A stretch of DNA of 64,000 nucleotides from Streptomyces sp. SLBN-31 (GCF_006715395.1 NZ_VFNC01000003.1:620001-684000); one strand, 5' to 3'. Positions 1-8,296 are shown, counted from the first letter of the stretch. Notes: generated from the sequence alone by a model not told the origin. Made by a program: numbers and translations.

Positions 1-1134
1 GATGGCCGTGGTGGTCTGCGACACCAGCATGCCGTCGCCGTCGTCGTCCAGGGCGAGGTCGGGGCGGTCGCCGGCGCCCAGCGACGTGATGGCGCCGAGG
101 GTGCCGCCGGCAGAGAGTTTGCGGCCGTACAGCTCGCGCTTGCCGGCGTTGTTACGTACCCACACGATCATCGAGTCGCCGTCCAGGTCCGTCCCGAGGG
201 TGTGGTGGAAGTCCACGTTCTCCGTGGATGTCGAGATACGCAGCGGGTTCGACAGCGTGCCGGTGTGGCTCCAGCGCGAGGCCCAGACCTGCGAGCGGTC
301 GCCGCCGCCGGAGTGGTAGCTGATCACCGCGTCGCCGTCCCGGTCCACGCCGACCCGAACCATGCCGAAGCCGCCGTATGCCGCGATCGGCGTGGTGAGC
401 ACCTTCGCCGCGGAGATCGAGGTCGCGGTCATCCGCTTGGCCACGACCTCGGAGCCGCGTACCCAGGCGACCACGAACTGACCATTGCGGTCCACGCCGA
501 TGGCCGGCGGCTCCGCCGAGCCCGAGCCGAGTGTGTGCACCGCGCCGAGCGTGCCGTCGAGCTTCAGCCGACGGGCCACCGCGTACCAGCTGCCGTCGCG
601 GATCTCCGTCCACGCCACCATCGAGCTGCCGCCGGGCGTCACGGCGACCGAGGGCGTGGTTGCGGGCGACCCGGGGGTGGAGAGCATCTGCAGCGAGCCG
701 ACGAGGCTGCCGGAGGACGCGACCCGGCGGCCGACGACGGTGCTGTCCTGCTGCCACACCACCGCCGAGTCGCCGGTGTCATCGGAGTCGGCCTGCACCC
801 AGCTGACGGCGCGGCCGTCCGGGGACAGGGTGCGGGTCGCGCCCAGAGTGCCGTTTGCGTACTTCACCCGGGTCTGTACGCGGAAGTAGGAGCTGTTGGC
901 ATTGTCCATGGCCGCCCAGGCGAGGAGCGCATCGCCGGAGCGGTCGATGGAGACCTGGGGGTCGTCCTGACCGGACCAGCCGGACGCGGTGACATTCCAC
1001 GCGGACGTCCACGCGGCGTCGGCGTTCAGTACGAGCGTCGCCGTGAGCGCGATTCCGGCCACGGTCGCCACGGCGGCTGCGCCAATGAGGCGGCTCTTTG
1101 CCGAACGCCGGTGACGTGCTGCCTGAGGTGCCAC
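1..1134 (-). CDS. Secreted repeat protein, probably beta-propeller-like, C-terminus cut by the window edge
   Basis: The reading frame starts at a GTG with GGAAGG about 8 bases upstream and runs 378 codons off the left edge, so the true C-terminus is missing. The first ~14 residues are Arg/Lys-rich and are followed by a hydrophobic stretch to about residue 38 that looks like a signal peptide or signal anchor. The rest consists of degenerate repeats of roughly 45-50 residues with the pattern 'small-Val-Asp-x-(Asp/Asn)-Gly-x-hydrophobic-hydrophobic-x-Trp', for example AIGVDRNGQFVVAWV, GVDRDGDAVISYHS and TDLDGDSMIVWV. Such Asp/Gly turns are typical of FG-GAP/VCBS-like or other propeller-type extracellular domains. 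No catalytic motif is visible. I infer a secreted carbohydrate- or protein-binding role, but the substrate is unknown. Confidence 0.75.
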   Translation of the reverse strand, partial: MAPQAARHRRSAKSRLIGAAAVATVAGIALTATLVLNADAAWTSAWNVTASGWSGQDDPQVSIDRSGDALLAWAAMDNANSSYFRVQTRVKYANGTLGATRTLSPDGRAVSWVQADSDDTGDSAVVWQQDSTVVGRRVASSGSLVGSLQMLSTPGSPATTPSVAVTPGGSSMVAWTEIRDGSWYAVARRLKLDGTLGAVHTLGSGSAEPPAIGVDRNGQFVVAWVRGSEVVAKRMTATSISAAKVLTTPIAAYGGFGMVRVGVDRDGDAVISYHSGGGDRSQVWASRWSHTGTLSNPLRISTSTENVDFHHTLGTDLDGDSMIVWVRNNAGKRELYGRKLSAGGTLGAITSLGAGDRPDLALDDDGDGMLVSQTTTAI

Positions 1135-1784
1135 TCTTGATATCCCTTCCAGGGCTGCCATGGACTCCACGGCAGCGAGGCTGTCCTGTACGACTGCTCA
1201 GTAGTACAGCGGCGTTGCGTGCGCATGCGTCACACGAGCAGCACAGGCTCCCTGCCTGATGACCTCAGTACCTGTAGCCGGGCCAATGCGGATCCGCCCA
1301 GCAGGCTTATCCGTTGGAGCAGTTCGTCAGGAGCACCTGAGACTCCGCCGACCGAGTTGGTCGTGCGGCATCGCGGGATGACTGGGGCAGGCCACTCGCG
1401 GAACCGTTGCCATGGATAGCCTTCCCGAACGCTTGGAACGCTCCTGGGGGCTTCCCATGCAGGCTGCCGTCTTCCTGCTGAGAAGCGCGCTTGGCCCAGG
1501 TGGCGGTCTCGTGTGCGCCTGGGAGCTCAACCGCCAGGCTTCGGGCCTGGTTGGAGGAAGCCTCGGGTCTTCTCTGCGATGACGGCTTTGCTTTTCGCTG
1601 CCCTGCTCGCCGCCTAGGGAAAACGGCGGCCGGACGCTGGACAGCAGAACCCGCTCGCGACAGCAGCGAAGTACAGCAACCCCACCGACCGGTGCTGACC
1701 ACCCGTTCGCATCGAGGGGCAGCTGAGGCAAGGCTTGCACGGGGTGCCGTTCTCATCTGAGGGACGGTGTCCCGCTTGACACGC
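1135..1784. other. 650-bp stretch without a convincing gene
   Basis: No frame here shows Streptomyces-like third-position bias over a useful length, and no translation resembles a known family. GC content is visibly lower than in the flanking genes. The stretch lies between the truncated secreted protein and a gene fragment beside tRNA-Ser, so decayed coding sequence from an old insertion is plausible. Nothing specific can be assigned. Confidence 0.5.
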
Positions 1785-2011
1785 TTAACGAACGTCCACG
1801 AAGTCACCCGTCGCCTTGACGGCACTGGTTGTCATGGTTCCTCTGAACTCATAGCGCCAGTAGCGGTCGGCGGTTGCGGTGACCTTCGCGGTGGCGACCC
1901 CGGTGGAGTTCGTGGTGACGTAACCCAGAGACTCGTAGTAGCTGACGCCGGGCGTGCGGAACTCGAGGTAGGCGCCCTGGTTCGTGTAGCCGCGGTAGTC
2001 GTGGGTGTCCC
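1785..2011 (-). pseudogene. C-terminal fragment of a secreted-protein gene next to tRNA-Ser(UGA)
   Basis: About 75 codons on the minus strand read as a plausible protein end with a TAA stop: YLEFRTPGVSYYESLGYVTT, then VTATADRYWRYEFRG, ending in TGDFVDVR. This resembles the C-terminal beta-rich region of Streptomyces secreted proteins. There is no sensible start. Upstream, the frame runs straight into a long hairpin and then the 3' end of tRNA-Ser(UGA). The fragment therefore looks like the stump of a gene cut off by recombination at the tRNA. It could instead be a short ORF of unknown function, but it has no RBS. Confidence 0.5.
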
Positions 2012-2047
2012 AGAAGGGGTGTCGCTCCGGAGAGCGGCACCCCTTCT
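2012..2047 (-). terminator. Hairpin downstream of tRNA-Ser(UGA)
   Basis: A 16-bp stem with one mismatch (AGAAGGGG... against ...CCCCTTCT, loop CGGA) lies 25 bases past the 3' end of the minus-strand tRNA gene. Its position fits a tRNA transcription terminator, although no long T run follows. Confidence 0.6.
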
Positions 2048-2071
2048 GACCTGCAACATCTATGACCTGCG

Positions 2072-2158
2072 CGGAGGCGGTGGGATTTGAACCCACGGTG
2101 ACATCGCTGCCACGACGGTTTTCAAGACCGTTCCCTTCGGCCGCTCGGGCACGCCTCC
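2072..2158 (-). tRNA. tRNA-Ser (anticodon UGA)
   Basis: The minus strand folds as a class II tRNA. The acceptor stem is GGAGGCG/CGCCTCC with discriminator G, the anticodon loop CTTGAAA has TGA in the centre, the variable arm is long, and the T arm contains GGTTCAAATCC. No CCA is encoded, as is usual for many Streptomyces tRNAs. A gene fragment and a gene-poor zone lie immediately 3' of it, the usual place for integrative elements. Confidence 0.95.
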
Positions 2159-2267
2159 CCGCGCCGCTCGTGATCGGCGGCGCGGGGACAAGAGTAACGG
2201 GTTGGCACGCGCGCGCGTGGGGCAGACGTCGCGAACCCGGGGAGGTACGCGCGCGTGGGTCGGTGGG

Positions 2268-3722
2268 TCAGCTGTCGCCCGTGCGGGCGCCCAGGGTGAG
2301 CTGGACCGTGTGGGACTTGCCGCCCCGCTCGTAGGTGACCGTGACCGTGTCGCCGGGCTTGTGGGTCCAGATCTCGCCGATCAGGGTGGGGCCGGAGTCG
2401 ATCACCCGGTCGTCCAGCTTGGTGATGACGTCGCCCGGCTTGAGGCCGGCCTTGGCTGCGGGGCCGCCGGACTCAACCGAGGAGGAGCCGCCGGTGCCCG
2501 ACTCGGTGATCTTCGCGCCGTTGGTGGAGTCCTCCAGGGAGACGGAGGCACCGATCTTGGCGTACACCGGCTTGCCGGTCTTGATCAGCTGCTGGGCGAC
2601 GTACTTGGCCTGGTTGATCGGGATGGCGAAGCCGAGGCCGATCGAGCCGGACTGGCTGGAGCCGCCGAGGCCCCCGCTGCCGGTGGACTGGATGGCCGAG
2701 TTGATGCCGATGACGTTGCCCTGGGCGTCCAGGAGCGGTCCGCCGGAGTTGCCCGGGTTGATCGAGGCGTCCGTCTGCAGGGCGCTCATGTAGGAGGCGT
2801 TGGAGCCGGTGCCGTCACTGGAGGCGACGGGACGGTTCTTGGCGCTGATGATGCCGGTGGTCACCGTGTTGGACAGGCCGAAGGGCGCGCCGATGGCGAT
2901 CGTGGAGTCGCCGACGGCCACCTTGTCGGAGTCGCCCAGCGTCAGGGGCTTGAGGTCCGACGGGGGGTTCTTGAGCTTGATGACCGCCACGTCGTAGCCC
3001 TGCGCGTGGCCGACCACCTCGGCGTTGTACTTCTTGCCGTTCGGGAAGGTCGCCGTCAGCTTGCCGCCGTCGAGGGCGTCCGCGACGACGTGATTGTTGG
3101 TGACGATGTGGCCCTGCGTGTCGAAGACGAAGCCGGTTCCGGTGCCGCCCTCGCCGCTGTTGGACTCGGCCTCGATGGTGACCGTGCTGGGCAGCGCCCG
3201 GGCGGCCACGCCCGCGACCGTGCCGGCGTCCCGCTTGACCGCGCCGCCGCTGGTGGAGGCGGAGACGGTGGTGGAGCCGGAGGTGTCGTCGTTGTTCTTG
3301 GCCAGCGTGTAGCCGAGGCCGCCGCCCAGGCCGCCGGCGACCAGCGCGGCCACCAGGATCGCGGCGACGAGCCCGCCGCGGCCGGACTTGCGCTTCGGCG
3401 AGGGCTGCGGCTCGTACGTGGAGCCCCAGCCCGAGTACGACGGAGTCGCGGGCGGCGGGGGCGGCCAGGAGCTGTCCGGAGCCGATCCCCCGGAGCCCTG
3501 CTGGGCACCGCCGGACTCCGCCGAGGCGTACGCGGGGGCGTGGCCCGCGTGCACCGGGTGCTGTCCCGGAGCGCCGGGGGCGCTCGGGGGCACCGGCGGG
3601 AGCGGGGCCGTACGCTCGCTCCCCTCGGGGGTGGCAGGTGCCGAGGGAGCGGGAGCGTCCACCGGCACGGGGGGTGCAGACGGGGCCGGGGGTACCGCGG
3701 TGCCCTCGTTCTCGGTGCTCAC
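2268..3722 (-). CDS. HtrA/DegP-like membrane-anchored serine protease with PDZ domain
   Basis: This 484-residue protein starts at GTG with GAGGAG about 8-10 bases upstream. Residues 1 to about 115 are Pro/Ala-rich and cytosolic. A single membrane segment follows (about 118-141, LVAAILVAALVAGGLGG), placing the rest outside the membrane. The trypsin-like domain carries the triad: His in TNNHVV, Asp in GYDVAVIKL and Ser in GNSGGPLL. A C-terminal PDZ domain (about 385-475, containing GPAAKAGLKPGDVI) probably senses exposed C-termini of misfolded substrates. The architecture is that of actinobacterial HtrA/DegQ proteases involved in envelope protein quality control. It is transcribed divergently from the neighbouring glycerophosphodiesterase gene. 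Confidence 0.93.
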   Translation of the reverse strand: MSTENEGTAVPPAPSAPPVPVDAPAPSAPATPEGSERTAPLPPVPPSAPGAPGQHPVHAGHAPAYASAESGGAQQGSGGSAPDSSWPPPPPATPSYSGWGSTYEPQPSPKRKSGRGGLVAAILVAALVAGGLGGGLGYTLAKNNDDTSGSTTVSASTSGGAVKRDAGTVAGVAARALPSTVTIEAESNSGEGGTGTGFVFDTQGHIVTNNHVVADALDGGKLTATFPNGKKYNAEVVGHAQGYDVAVIKLKNPPSDLKPLTLGDSDKVAVGDSTIAIGAPFGLSNTVTTGIISAKNRPVASSDGTGSNASYMSALQTDASINPGNSGGPLLDAQGNVIGINSAIQSTGSGGLGGSSQSGSIGLGFAIPINQAKYVAQQLIKTGKPVYAKIGASVSLEDSTNGAKITESGTGGSSSVESGGPAAKAGLKPGDVITKLDDRVIDSGPTLIGEIWTHKPGDTVTVTYERGGKSHTVQLTLGARTGDS

Positions 3723-3977
3723 AGCTTCTCTCCTCGATCCACGGCTGTTCTTCTCGGTCGCACTCGGTCACGCCCGTTCTCGTTGTCGACGGTCCGCGCG
3801 CTGCAGCTGTGCATGTCCTTTTGTATGCCGTCAGCTTTTCCCATGAGCCGTCAGGGCACCATAAGCGGTGCCTGTGGGTCCGCGGCCATTCTTTATATAG
3901 GTCATGACGCGCAAAAGGGACGCAATCTCTGCTCCTCCGAACGCACGACTACCCCCTTGCGGTGGCACCATGACGCG

Positions 3978-4805
3978 GTGACCCACGCACGGCAGCACAC
4001 GATCAAGGTCGTCGCCCACCGCGGAGCCTCCGAGGAGGCCCCGGAACACACCCTGGCCGCGTACAAGAAGGCGATCGAGGACGGTGCGGACGCCCTCGAA
4101 TGCGATGTGCGCCTGACGGCCGACGGGCATCTCGTCTGTGTCCACGACCGCCGCGTCAACCGCACCTCCAACGGCCGCGGCGCGGTCTCGGCGCTGGAGC
4201 TCGCCGAGCTCGCCACCCTGGACTTCGGCTCCCGCAGGACGCGCGAGTTCTTCCGCACCCGCGACGAGGAGCCCGACTGGGAGTACCTCCCCGAGGGCCC
4301 CGAGCACACTTCCGTGCTCACCCTGGAGCGGCTGCTGGAGCTGGTCGCGGACGCGGGGCGGCGCGTGGAGCTGGCCATCGAGACCAAGCATCCGACGCGC
4401 TGGGCCGGACAGGTGGAGGAGCGGCTGCTGATGCTCCTCAAGCGGTTCGGCCTGGACGCCCCCGCGTCGGCCGACGACTCCCCGGTGCGCGTGATGAGTT
4501 TCTCGGCGCGATCGCTGCATCGCGTGCGTGCCGCGTCGCCGACCCTGCCGACGGTCTATCTGCTGCAGTTCGTCTCGCCGCGGCTGCGCGACGGACGGCT
4601 CCCGGCGGGTGTCCGGATCGCCGGGCCCTCCATCCGTATCGTCCGCAACCAGCCGGCGTACATCGAGCGGCTCAAGCGGGCCGGCCACCAGGTGCACGTG
4701 TGGACCGTGAACGAGCCGGAGGACGTCGACCTCTGCGTCGAGCTGGGCGTCGACGCCATCATCACCAACCGGCCGCGGGCGGTGCTGCGCCAACTCGACC
4801 GTTGA
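3978..4805 (+). CDS. Glycerophosphodiester phosphodiesterase family protein
   Basis: A 275-residue protein of the GDPD family (TIM barrel), which hydrolyses glycerophosphodiesters to glycerol-3-phosphate and an alcohol. The family signature is clear: VVAHRGASEEAPEHTLAAY near the N-terminus with the catalytic His-Arg, then ALECDVRLTADGHLVCVHD, which carries the metal-binding Glu/Asp and the second catalytic His. The C-terminal barrel strands VHVWTVNEPEDV and GVDAIITNRP are also typical. No signal peptide is seen, so it is probably cytosolic. I chose the GTG at 3978. An in-frame TTG lies 21 bases upstream, and neither has a strong RBS. A longer open frame extends far upstream but is antisense to the protease gene and is not coding. 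Confidence 0.92.
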   Translation: MTHARQHTIKVVAHRGASEEAPEHTLAAYKKAIEDGADALECDVRLTADGHLVCVHDRRVNRTSNGRGAVSALELAELATLDFGSRRTREFFRTRDEEPDWEYLPEGPEHTSVLTLERLLELVADAGRRVELAIETKHPTRWAGQVEERLLMLLKRFGLDAPASADDSPVRVMSFSARSLHRVRAASPTLPTVYLLQFVSPRLRDGRLPAGVRIAGPSIRIVRNQPAYIERLKRAGHQVHVWTVNEPEDVDLCVELGVDAIITNRPRAVLRQLDR

Positions 4806-4936
4806 CGGTGTGTCACTGGTAAAGACCTGTGAAGAACTCTTGACCCTTCCACCCCTTTGGCACCATCCTCCGTTTCCGGACACCGTCGAAAACCAGCCAC
4901 ACGACTACAGGGAGTGCTCCGGCGCGTTCGGTCCGT

Positions 4937-4997
4937 ATTCGATCGTTTCGAATGCGTCACCGCGCGTGCATTGGCCGGTTTCCGGTACAGGCCAATG
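4937..4997 (+). promoter_or_regulatory. Two hairpins in the leader of the ATP-binding protein gene
   Basis: The region before the gene at 5039 contains a small palindrome (ATTCGA-TCGTT-TCGAAT, 4937-4953) and a second perfect 8-bp stem (CATTGGCC/GGCCAATG, 4969-4997). About 35 bases later comes the RBS AAAGGAGG. They could be a structured 5' leader or operator half-sites. No riboswitch family is recognised. Confidence 0.35.
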
Positions 4998-5038
4998 GGG
5001 CATCCACACCGTGGCGTGGGGCAAAGGAGGTCTCGGGG

Positions 5039-5599
5039 GTGGCGTTGGTGGTGGCACAGGAGGTGCCCACGTCGTCGAGCATGGCCGTACCCCATGGCCC
5101 TGCGGGCGTGGGGGAGGCGAGACACCGTATGCGCGAGCAGCTGCGCAGGGGCGGCGTCTCGGAGGCGGTCATCGACGATGCCGTACTGATTCTTTCCGAG
5201 CTCTTGAGCAATGCGTGCAAACACGGTCGGCCCCTGGGCGACGCCCTGGCCGGGGACGGTGACGTCCGCGCGGCCTGGCGCGTCGACCGCGGCGGCCGGC
5301 TCACGGTGGAGGTCACGGACGGTGGCGGGCCCACCCGCCCGGCTCCGGCCACACCCTCGGTCACCGCGCACGGCGGCCGCGGCCTGAACATCATCACCGC
5401 GCTGGCCGACGACTGGGGCGTCCGGGACGACGCTCGCGGCGAGGTCACCGTCTGGGTCGTGGTCCACGAGGACGTTCATGATCCCGATGCCGGGCACCGC
5501 CGCGACGACTTCGCTACGCGCGTCACAGCGCCGACGGTGTCCCGGATCCCGGCGATGCCGAGCCTGGACTTCGCGGACGCGTTCGACGACCTGGACTAG
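5039..5599 (+). CDS. RsbW-type ATP-binding protein (HATPase_c, anti-sigma-like)
   Basis: This 186-residue protein starts at GTG with AAAGGAGG ideally spaced upstream. It is a stand-alone GHKL ATPase domain: the N box is LILSELLSNACKHGRPLG, followed by VEVTDGGGP (G1) and HGGRGLNIITALADDWG (G2). Such single-domain proteins are abundant in Streptomyces and act as anti-sigma factor or partner-switch kinases. The C-terminal ~40 residues (RVTAPTVSRIPAMPSLDFAD onward) are an extension outside the ATPase fold. No anti-anti-sigma or sigma gene lies beside it, so the partner is unknown. It is probably monocistronic. Confidence 0.88.
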   Translation: MALVVAQEVPTSSSMAVPHGPAGVGEARHRMREQLRRGGVSEAVIDDAVLILSELLSNACKHGRPLGDALAGDGDVRAAWRVDRGGRLTVEVTDGGGPTRPAPATPSVTAHGGRGLNIITALADDWGVRDDARGEVTVWVVVHEDVHDPDAGHRRDDFATRVTAPTVSRIPAMPSLDFADAFDDLD

Positions 5600-5719
5600 C
5601 CCGGCCACCACCGGCGGCGCAGCCCCGGCCCGGCGTGCTCGTCCACAGGGCCCGTCATCCATGGCGTGAACGGCTAGGCTCCCGCCGTACAGACGAGCCG
5701 TAACCGGGAGACACCCACG

Positions 5720-6709
5720 ATGGCCAAGAAGCGACCCCCCACCAAGGCCAAGCGGCCTCAGATCACCGGCGGAGCCCGCGTCGCAGTCGCTGACGGGGAC
5801 GTTCCGGTCGTCGGCGCGCGCGAGCCCTGCCCCTGCGGCAGCGGCCGCCGTTACAAGGCCTGCCACGGAAGGGCCGCCGCGCAGGCGGTGACCGAGCTGG
5901 TGCAGCGCCCCTTCGAGGGTCTGCCCGGGGAGTGCGACTGGGTGGCGCTGCGCGAGCTGGTGCCCGCGGCCACGGTCGAGCTGCCCCTGAAGGACGGTCT
6001 CCCCGAGGGCGTCCCGTCGGTCACCCTCGCCACGGTGCTGCCGATGGCCTGGCCGGCGCTGCGCCGCGACGACGGCTCGGTCCTGCTCGGCCTGCAGAAC
6101 GACACGGCCTCGGGCGACATCAGCCGCGACCTCGCCGACACCCTCCAGCGCGCGCTGGCCGCCGAGCCGGGCACCCCGGTCGAGGGGCGGCGCGCTCCCG
6201 CGGAGGGCCCGCGACTGCAGGACCTGCTCGATTCCGAAGGCGCGTTCGAGCCAGTTGTGCACGAGGGTTTCGAGTTCTGGGTGCCGGACGCGGAGAACGC
6301 CACGCCCGAGGTGGCCGCCTCCCTGGAGCGGGCCAACGCCGCGGCGATCCCGACCGTGAAGCTGTCCGGCGTGGACGCGGCGTACTGGTGCCGTACACCG
6401 GACAAGAACCACCTGCGGTGGGTCATGCCGCATCCGGAGGAGCGGCTTCTGGACGCCCTCGCGCGCCTGCACGCGGCGGGCCGCTCGCACCTCGGTGAAG
6501 GCACCCGCCTCGTGGGTTCCTTCCGGGCTCACGGGCTCATCGTGCCGGTCTGGGACCTGCCGAGCCCGGTCACGGCGGAGGACATCGAGAAGCCGGCCGC
6601 CGAGTTCGCCGAGCGCCTCGCGGCAGCCCTCGCCTCGGACGCGCCGCTGACCGCCGACGAGCGTCGCGCGCGCGGCGGTCTCACCAACCGGCAGGTCACG
6701 CTCAGTTGA
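5720..6709 (+). CDS. DUF5926 family protein with N-terminal SEC-C zinc motif
   Basis: A 329-residue protein preceded by GGGAG about 10 bases before the ATG. After a basic N-terminus (MAKKRPPTKAKRPQ) comes a SEC-C-type zinc motif, PCPCGSGRRYKACHG (about residues 33-50), as found at the C-terminus of SecA and in many stand-alone proteins. The rest is the actinobacterial DUF5926 domain, including a conserved-looking WCRTPDKNHLRWVMPHPEE segment. Function is unknown, and the basic start plus zinc motif suggests nucleic-acid or ribosome contact (inference). A strong hairpin terminator follows 20 bases after the stop. Confidence 0.9.
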   Translation: MAKKRPPTKAKRPQITGGARVAVADGDVPVVGAREPCPCGSGRRYKACHGRAAAQAVTELVQRPFEGLPGECDWVALRELVPAATVELPLKDGLPEGVPSVTLATVLPMAWPALRRDDGSVLLGLQNDTASGDISRDLADTLQRALAAEPGTPVEGRRAPAEGPRLQDLLDSEGAFEPVVHEGFEFWVPDAENATPEVAASLERANAAAIPTVKLSGVDAAYWCRTPDKNHLRWVMPHPEERLLDALARLHAAGRSHLGEGTRLVGSFRAHGLIVPVWDLPSPVTAEDIEKPAAEFAERLAAALASDAPLTADERRARGGLTNRQVTLS

Positions 6710-6727
6710 CGGGCCGTGACGACATCG

Positions 6728-6757
6728 GGCTCGGCTGACCGACCGGTCAGCCGAGCC
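6728..6757 (+). terminator. Terminator of the DUF5926 gene
   Basis: A perfect 13-bp stem (GGCTCGGCTGACC / GGTCAGCCGAGCC) with a GACC loop starts 19 bases after the stop codon. Confidence 0.8.
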
Positions 6758-6837
6758 GTCTCGTCCGCATGTGGTGGCTCCGCCCACAAGTCCCGTGGGG
6801 ATCAAGCAATTACGTGACCGGAAAGCCCGGATCGAAT

Positions 6838-6918
6838 TTGCGAACCGCCGATCTCTTGTTACCGTTCCAGTAGCCCGGTTGCTGGTGCATCCCCCGTCGC
6901 CAGCAACCGGGTCTTTTC
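6838..6918 (+). ncRNA. Candidate small RNA ending in an orphan terminator
   Basis: A perfect 12-bp stem (CCCGGTTGCTGG, 6874-6885, with CCAGCAACCGGG, 6900-6911) is followed by TCTTTTC, a textbook intrinsic terminator. No plus-strand gene ends upstream of it, because the DUF5926 gene already has its own terminator 120 bases earlier. The 14-base loop contains CCCCC. A possible promoter sits just upstream: TTGCGA (6838-6843), 16-bp spacer, TACCGT (6860-6865). The transcript would then be only about 45 nt. It might alternatively be a second terminator, or act against the convergent gene ending at 6954. Confidence 0.4.
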
Positions 6919-6953
6919 ATGCCCGCGGCTCCCTTACGGAACGACCTCCTCCG

Positions 6954-7574
6954 TCAACTGTCCATCCTGGGCTCGGAGTTGCTCCCCGACCGCAGCAGCA
7001 GCGGCCCGCTCGCGCGCTTCGCCGCGAACTCCGCGACGGCCGAGTAGGCGTCCGGCGTCCCCCGGGTCCGCTCCCGGGGCGTCTCGCACATCCCCGGCTC
7101 GTCCTCGGCGCCGACCGCACAGCTCGTCTGCACCGTGTGTCCGCCGGGCCCCATGACACTCAGTACGGCGTCCAGGGCGTCGCCCGTGGTGTTGCGGTAG
7201 TAGGTGCGCGCCCAGGTGCCCTCACCCTGGGTGAGTACACAGGTCTGCGCCTCGATGCCGTCCGGCGAGGTGAGGGAGGGGCCGCAGCGGGCGGCGGTGG
7301 CCAGGCCCAGACCGAGCAGCAGGGGAGAGCCGGTGGGTTGCGCGGAGGGCGCCTTGGCGTCACCCGTGGGCGGCGAGGAGTGAACGGGCCGCCGCGCGGG
7401 GGCCCGTACGACGGCACTGCCCTTGTCGCCCGCCGGCCCCGCCGACGCCACGGCCAGCGGCAGCACGACCGCCGCCACCACGACGCCCGCCAGGGCGAGC
7501 AGGCGGATCCTTCGGGGGTCTCGCCCGCTGCGGAGCGGCTGTGGGGCCCTGTGTCCCCCGGAATGACGCGGCAT
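6954..7574 (-). CDS. Hypothetical secreted or membrane-anchored protein
   Basis: A 206-residue protein of no recognised family. The first ~25 residues are basic (RSGRDPRRIR), followed by a hydrophobic helix (about 26-46, LLALAGVVVAAVVLPLAV) that should act as a signal peptide or anchor. A low-complexity Ala/Pro linker leads to an extracellular domain with four Cys (AARCGPSL, AQTCVLTQGEG, QTSCAVG, GMCETPRE) that could form two disulfides. The start is uncertain: I used the ATG at 7574, but an in-frame GTG lies about 21 bases upstream and neither has a good RBS. It is followed at a distance by the candidate sRNA on the other strand. Confidence 0.75.
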   Translation of the reverse strand: MPRHSGGHRAPQPLRSGRDPRRIRLLALAGVVVAAVVLPLAVASAGPAGDKGSAVVRAPARRPVHSSPPTGDAKAPSAQPTGSPLLLGLGLATAARCGPSLTSPDGIEAQTCVLTQGEGTWARTYYRNTTGDALDAVLSVMGPGGHTVQTSCAVGAEDEPGMCETPRERTRGTPDAYSAVAEFAAKRASGPLLLRSGSNSEPRMDS

Positions 7575-7630
7575 AAGGCGGAAGATAACGACCACGCGCG
7601 CGCGTGCCGCCCCGCGCGCGCCGGACACCC

Positions 7631-8296
7631 CTACAACTCGGGCGCGCTCACACCCGTACGAGTGAGGACCTCGACCGCGGCGTCGGCCACGGGCTCGACG
7701 TCGGGGACCCAGGGGGAGGCGGAGCCGGGGAGCGGCGCGCGCTCCCAGCGGATGTCGCCCTCGCCGGTCTCCGTCGGGGGCAGGGCGATGTAGCCGCCCT
7801 CGCCGTGGAAGCGCAGGGAGCCGGGGACGCAGTCCTTGGCGTAGAGCAGTTCGCCCAACTGCTCCAGCGTGTACGGCTTCACGAGGATCGCCCAGCGACT
7901 GGGCGAGGCCACGACCGGGCCGAGTCGCATGCCCATGCGGTCGAGGGCGGCGAGGGTGTGCGCGGCGGCCAGGGCCGGCAGGCTGACCGCGCAGGGCGCC
8001 TTGCCGCCGGTGGCCAGGATGATCGGCGCGGTGGGCCGGTTGGTCCACCACCAGCGCACCATGCGCGGGTCGGTGGTGGCCGCGAGGAGGCCGGGGTCGA
8101 AGGGATGCGCGCCGGGCACCGTGCACTCCGGGTCCGGGCAGGCGCAGCGGGAACGCCCCCGCGGGTCCGCTGCCACGCCCGGGAGTACGGGCCACTGCCA
8201 TGTGGTCGCGCAGGTCAGGGCCGCGCTGATCAACTCAGGCCTTCCGTCGCTGCGCTGGGACAGGAGCCTGCGTCGCCTTCCGAGGATCTCGCGCAT
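7631..8296 (-). CDS. Stand-alone bifunctional primase/polymerase (Prim-Pol) domain protein
   Basis: A 221-residue protein matching the N-terminal Prim-Pol domain of archaeo-eukaryotic primase-like proteins. Recognisable elements are WPVLPGVAADP, a Cys-rich insertion (CACPDPECTVPGAHPF) that may bind zinc, and the family-like ATTDPRMVRWWWTNRPTAPI block followed by a Gly-rich turn. The usual C-terminal helicase domain of plasmid and phage relatives is absent. Such short chromosomal copies are common in Streptomyces, but their role is not established. I cannot point with confidence to the catalytic acidic residues, so activity is unproven. The next gene downstream (ending at 6954) is co-oriented with a 56-bp gap. 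Confidence 0.82.
   Translation of the reverse strand: MREILGRRRRLLSQRSDGRPELISAALTCATTWQWPVLPGVAADPRGRSRCACPDPECTVPGAHPFDPGLLAATTDPRMVRWWWTNRPTAPIILATGGKAPCAVSLPALAAAHTLAALDRMGMRLGPVVASPSRWAILVKPYTLEQLGELLYAKDCVPGSLRFHGEGGYIALPPTETGEGDIRWERAPLPGSASPWVPDVEPVADAAVEVLTRTGVSAPEL

Noticed and set aside
2202..3977. Long open frame upstream of and in frame with the glycerophosphodiesterase
   Set aside because: It is exactly antisense to the HtrA-like protease, has a composition expected of a shadow frame in high-GC DNA, and the enzyme family starts near 3978.
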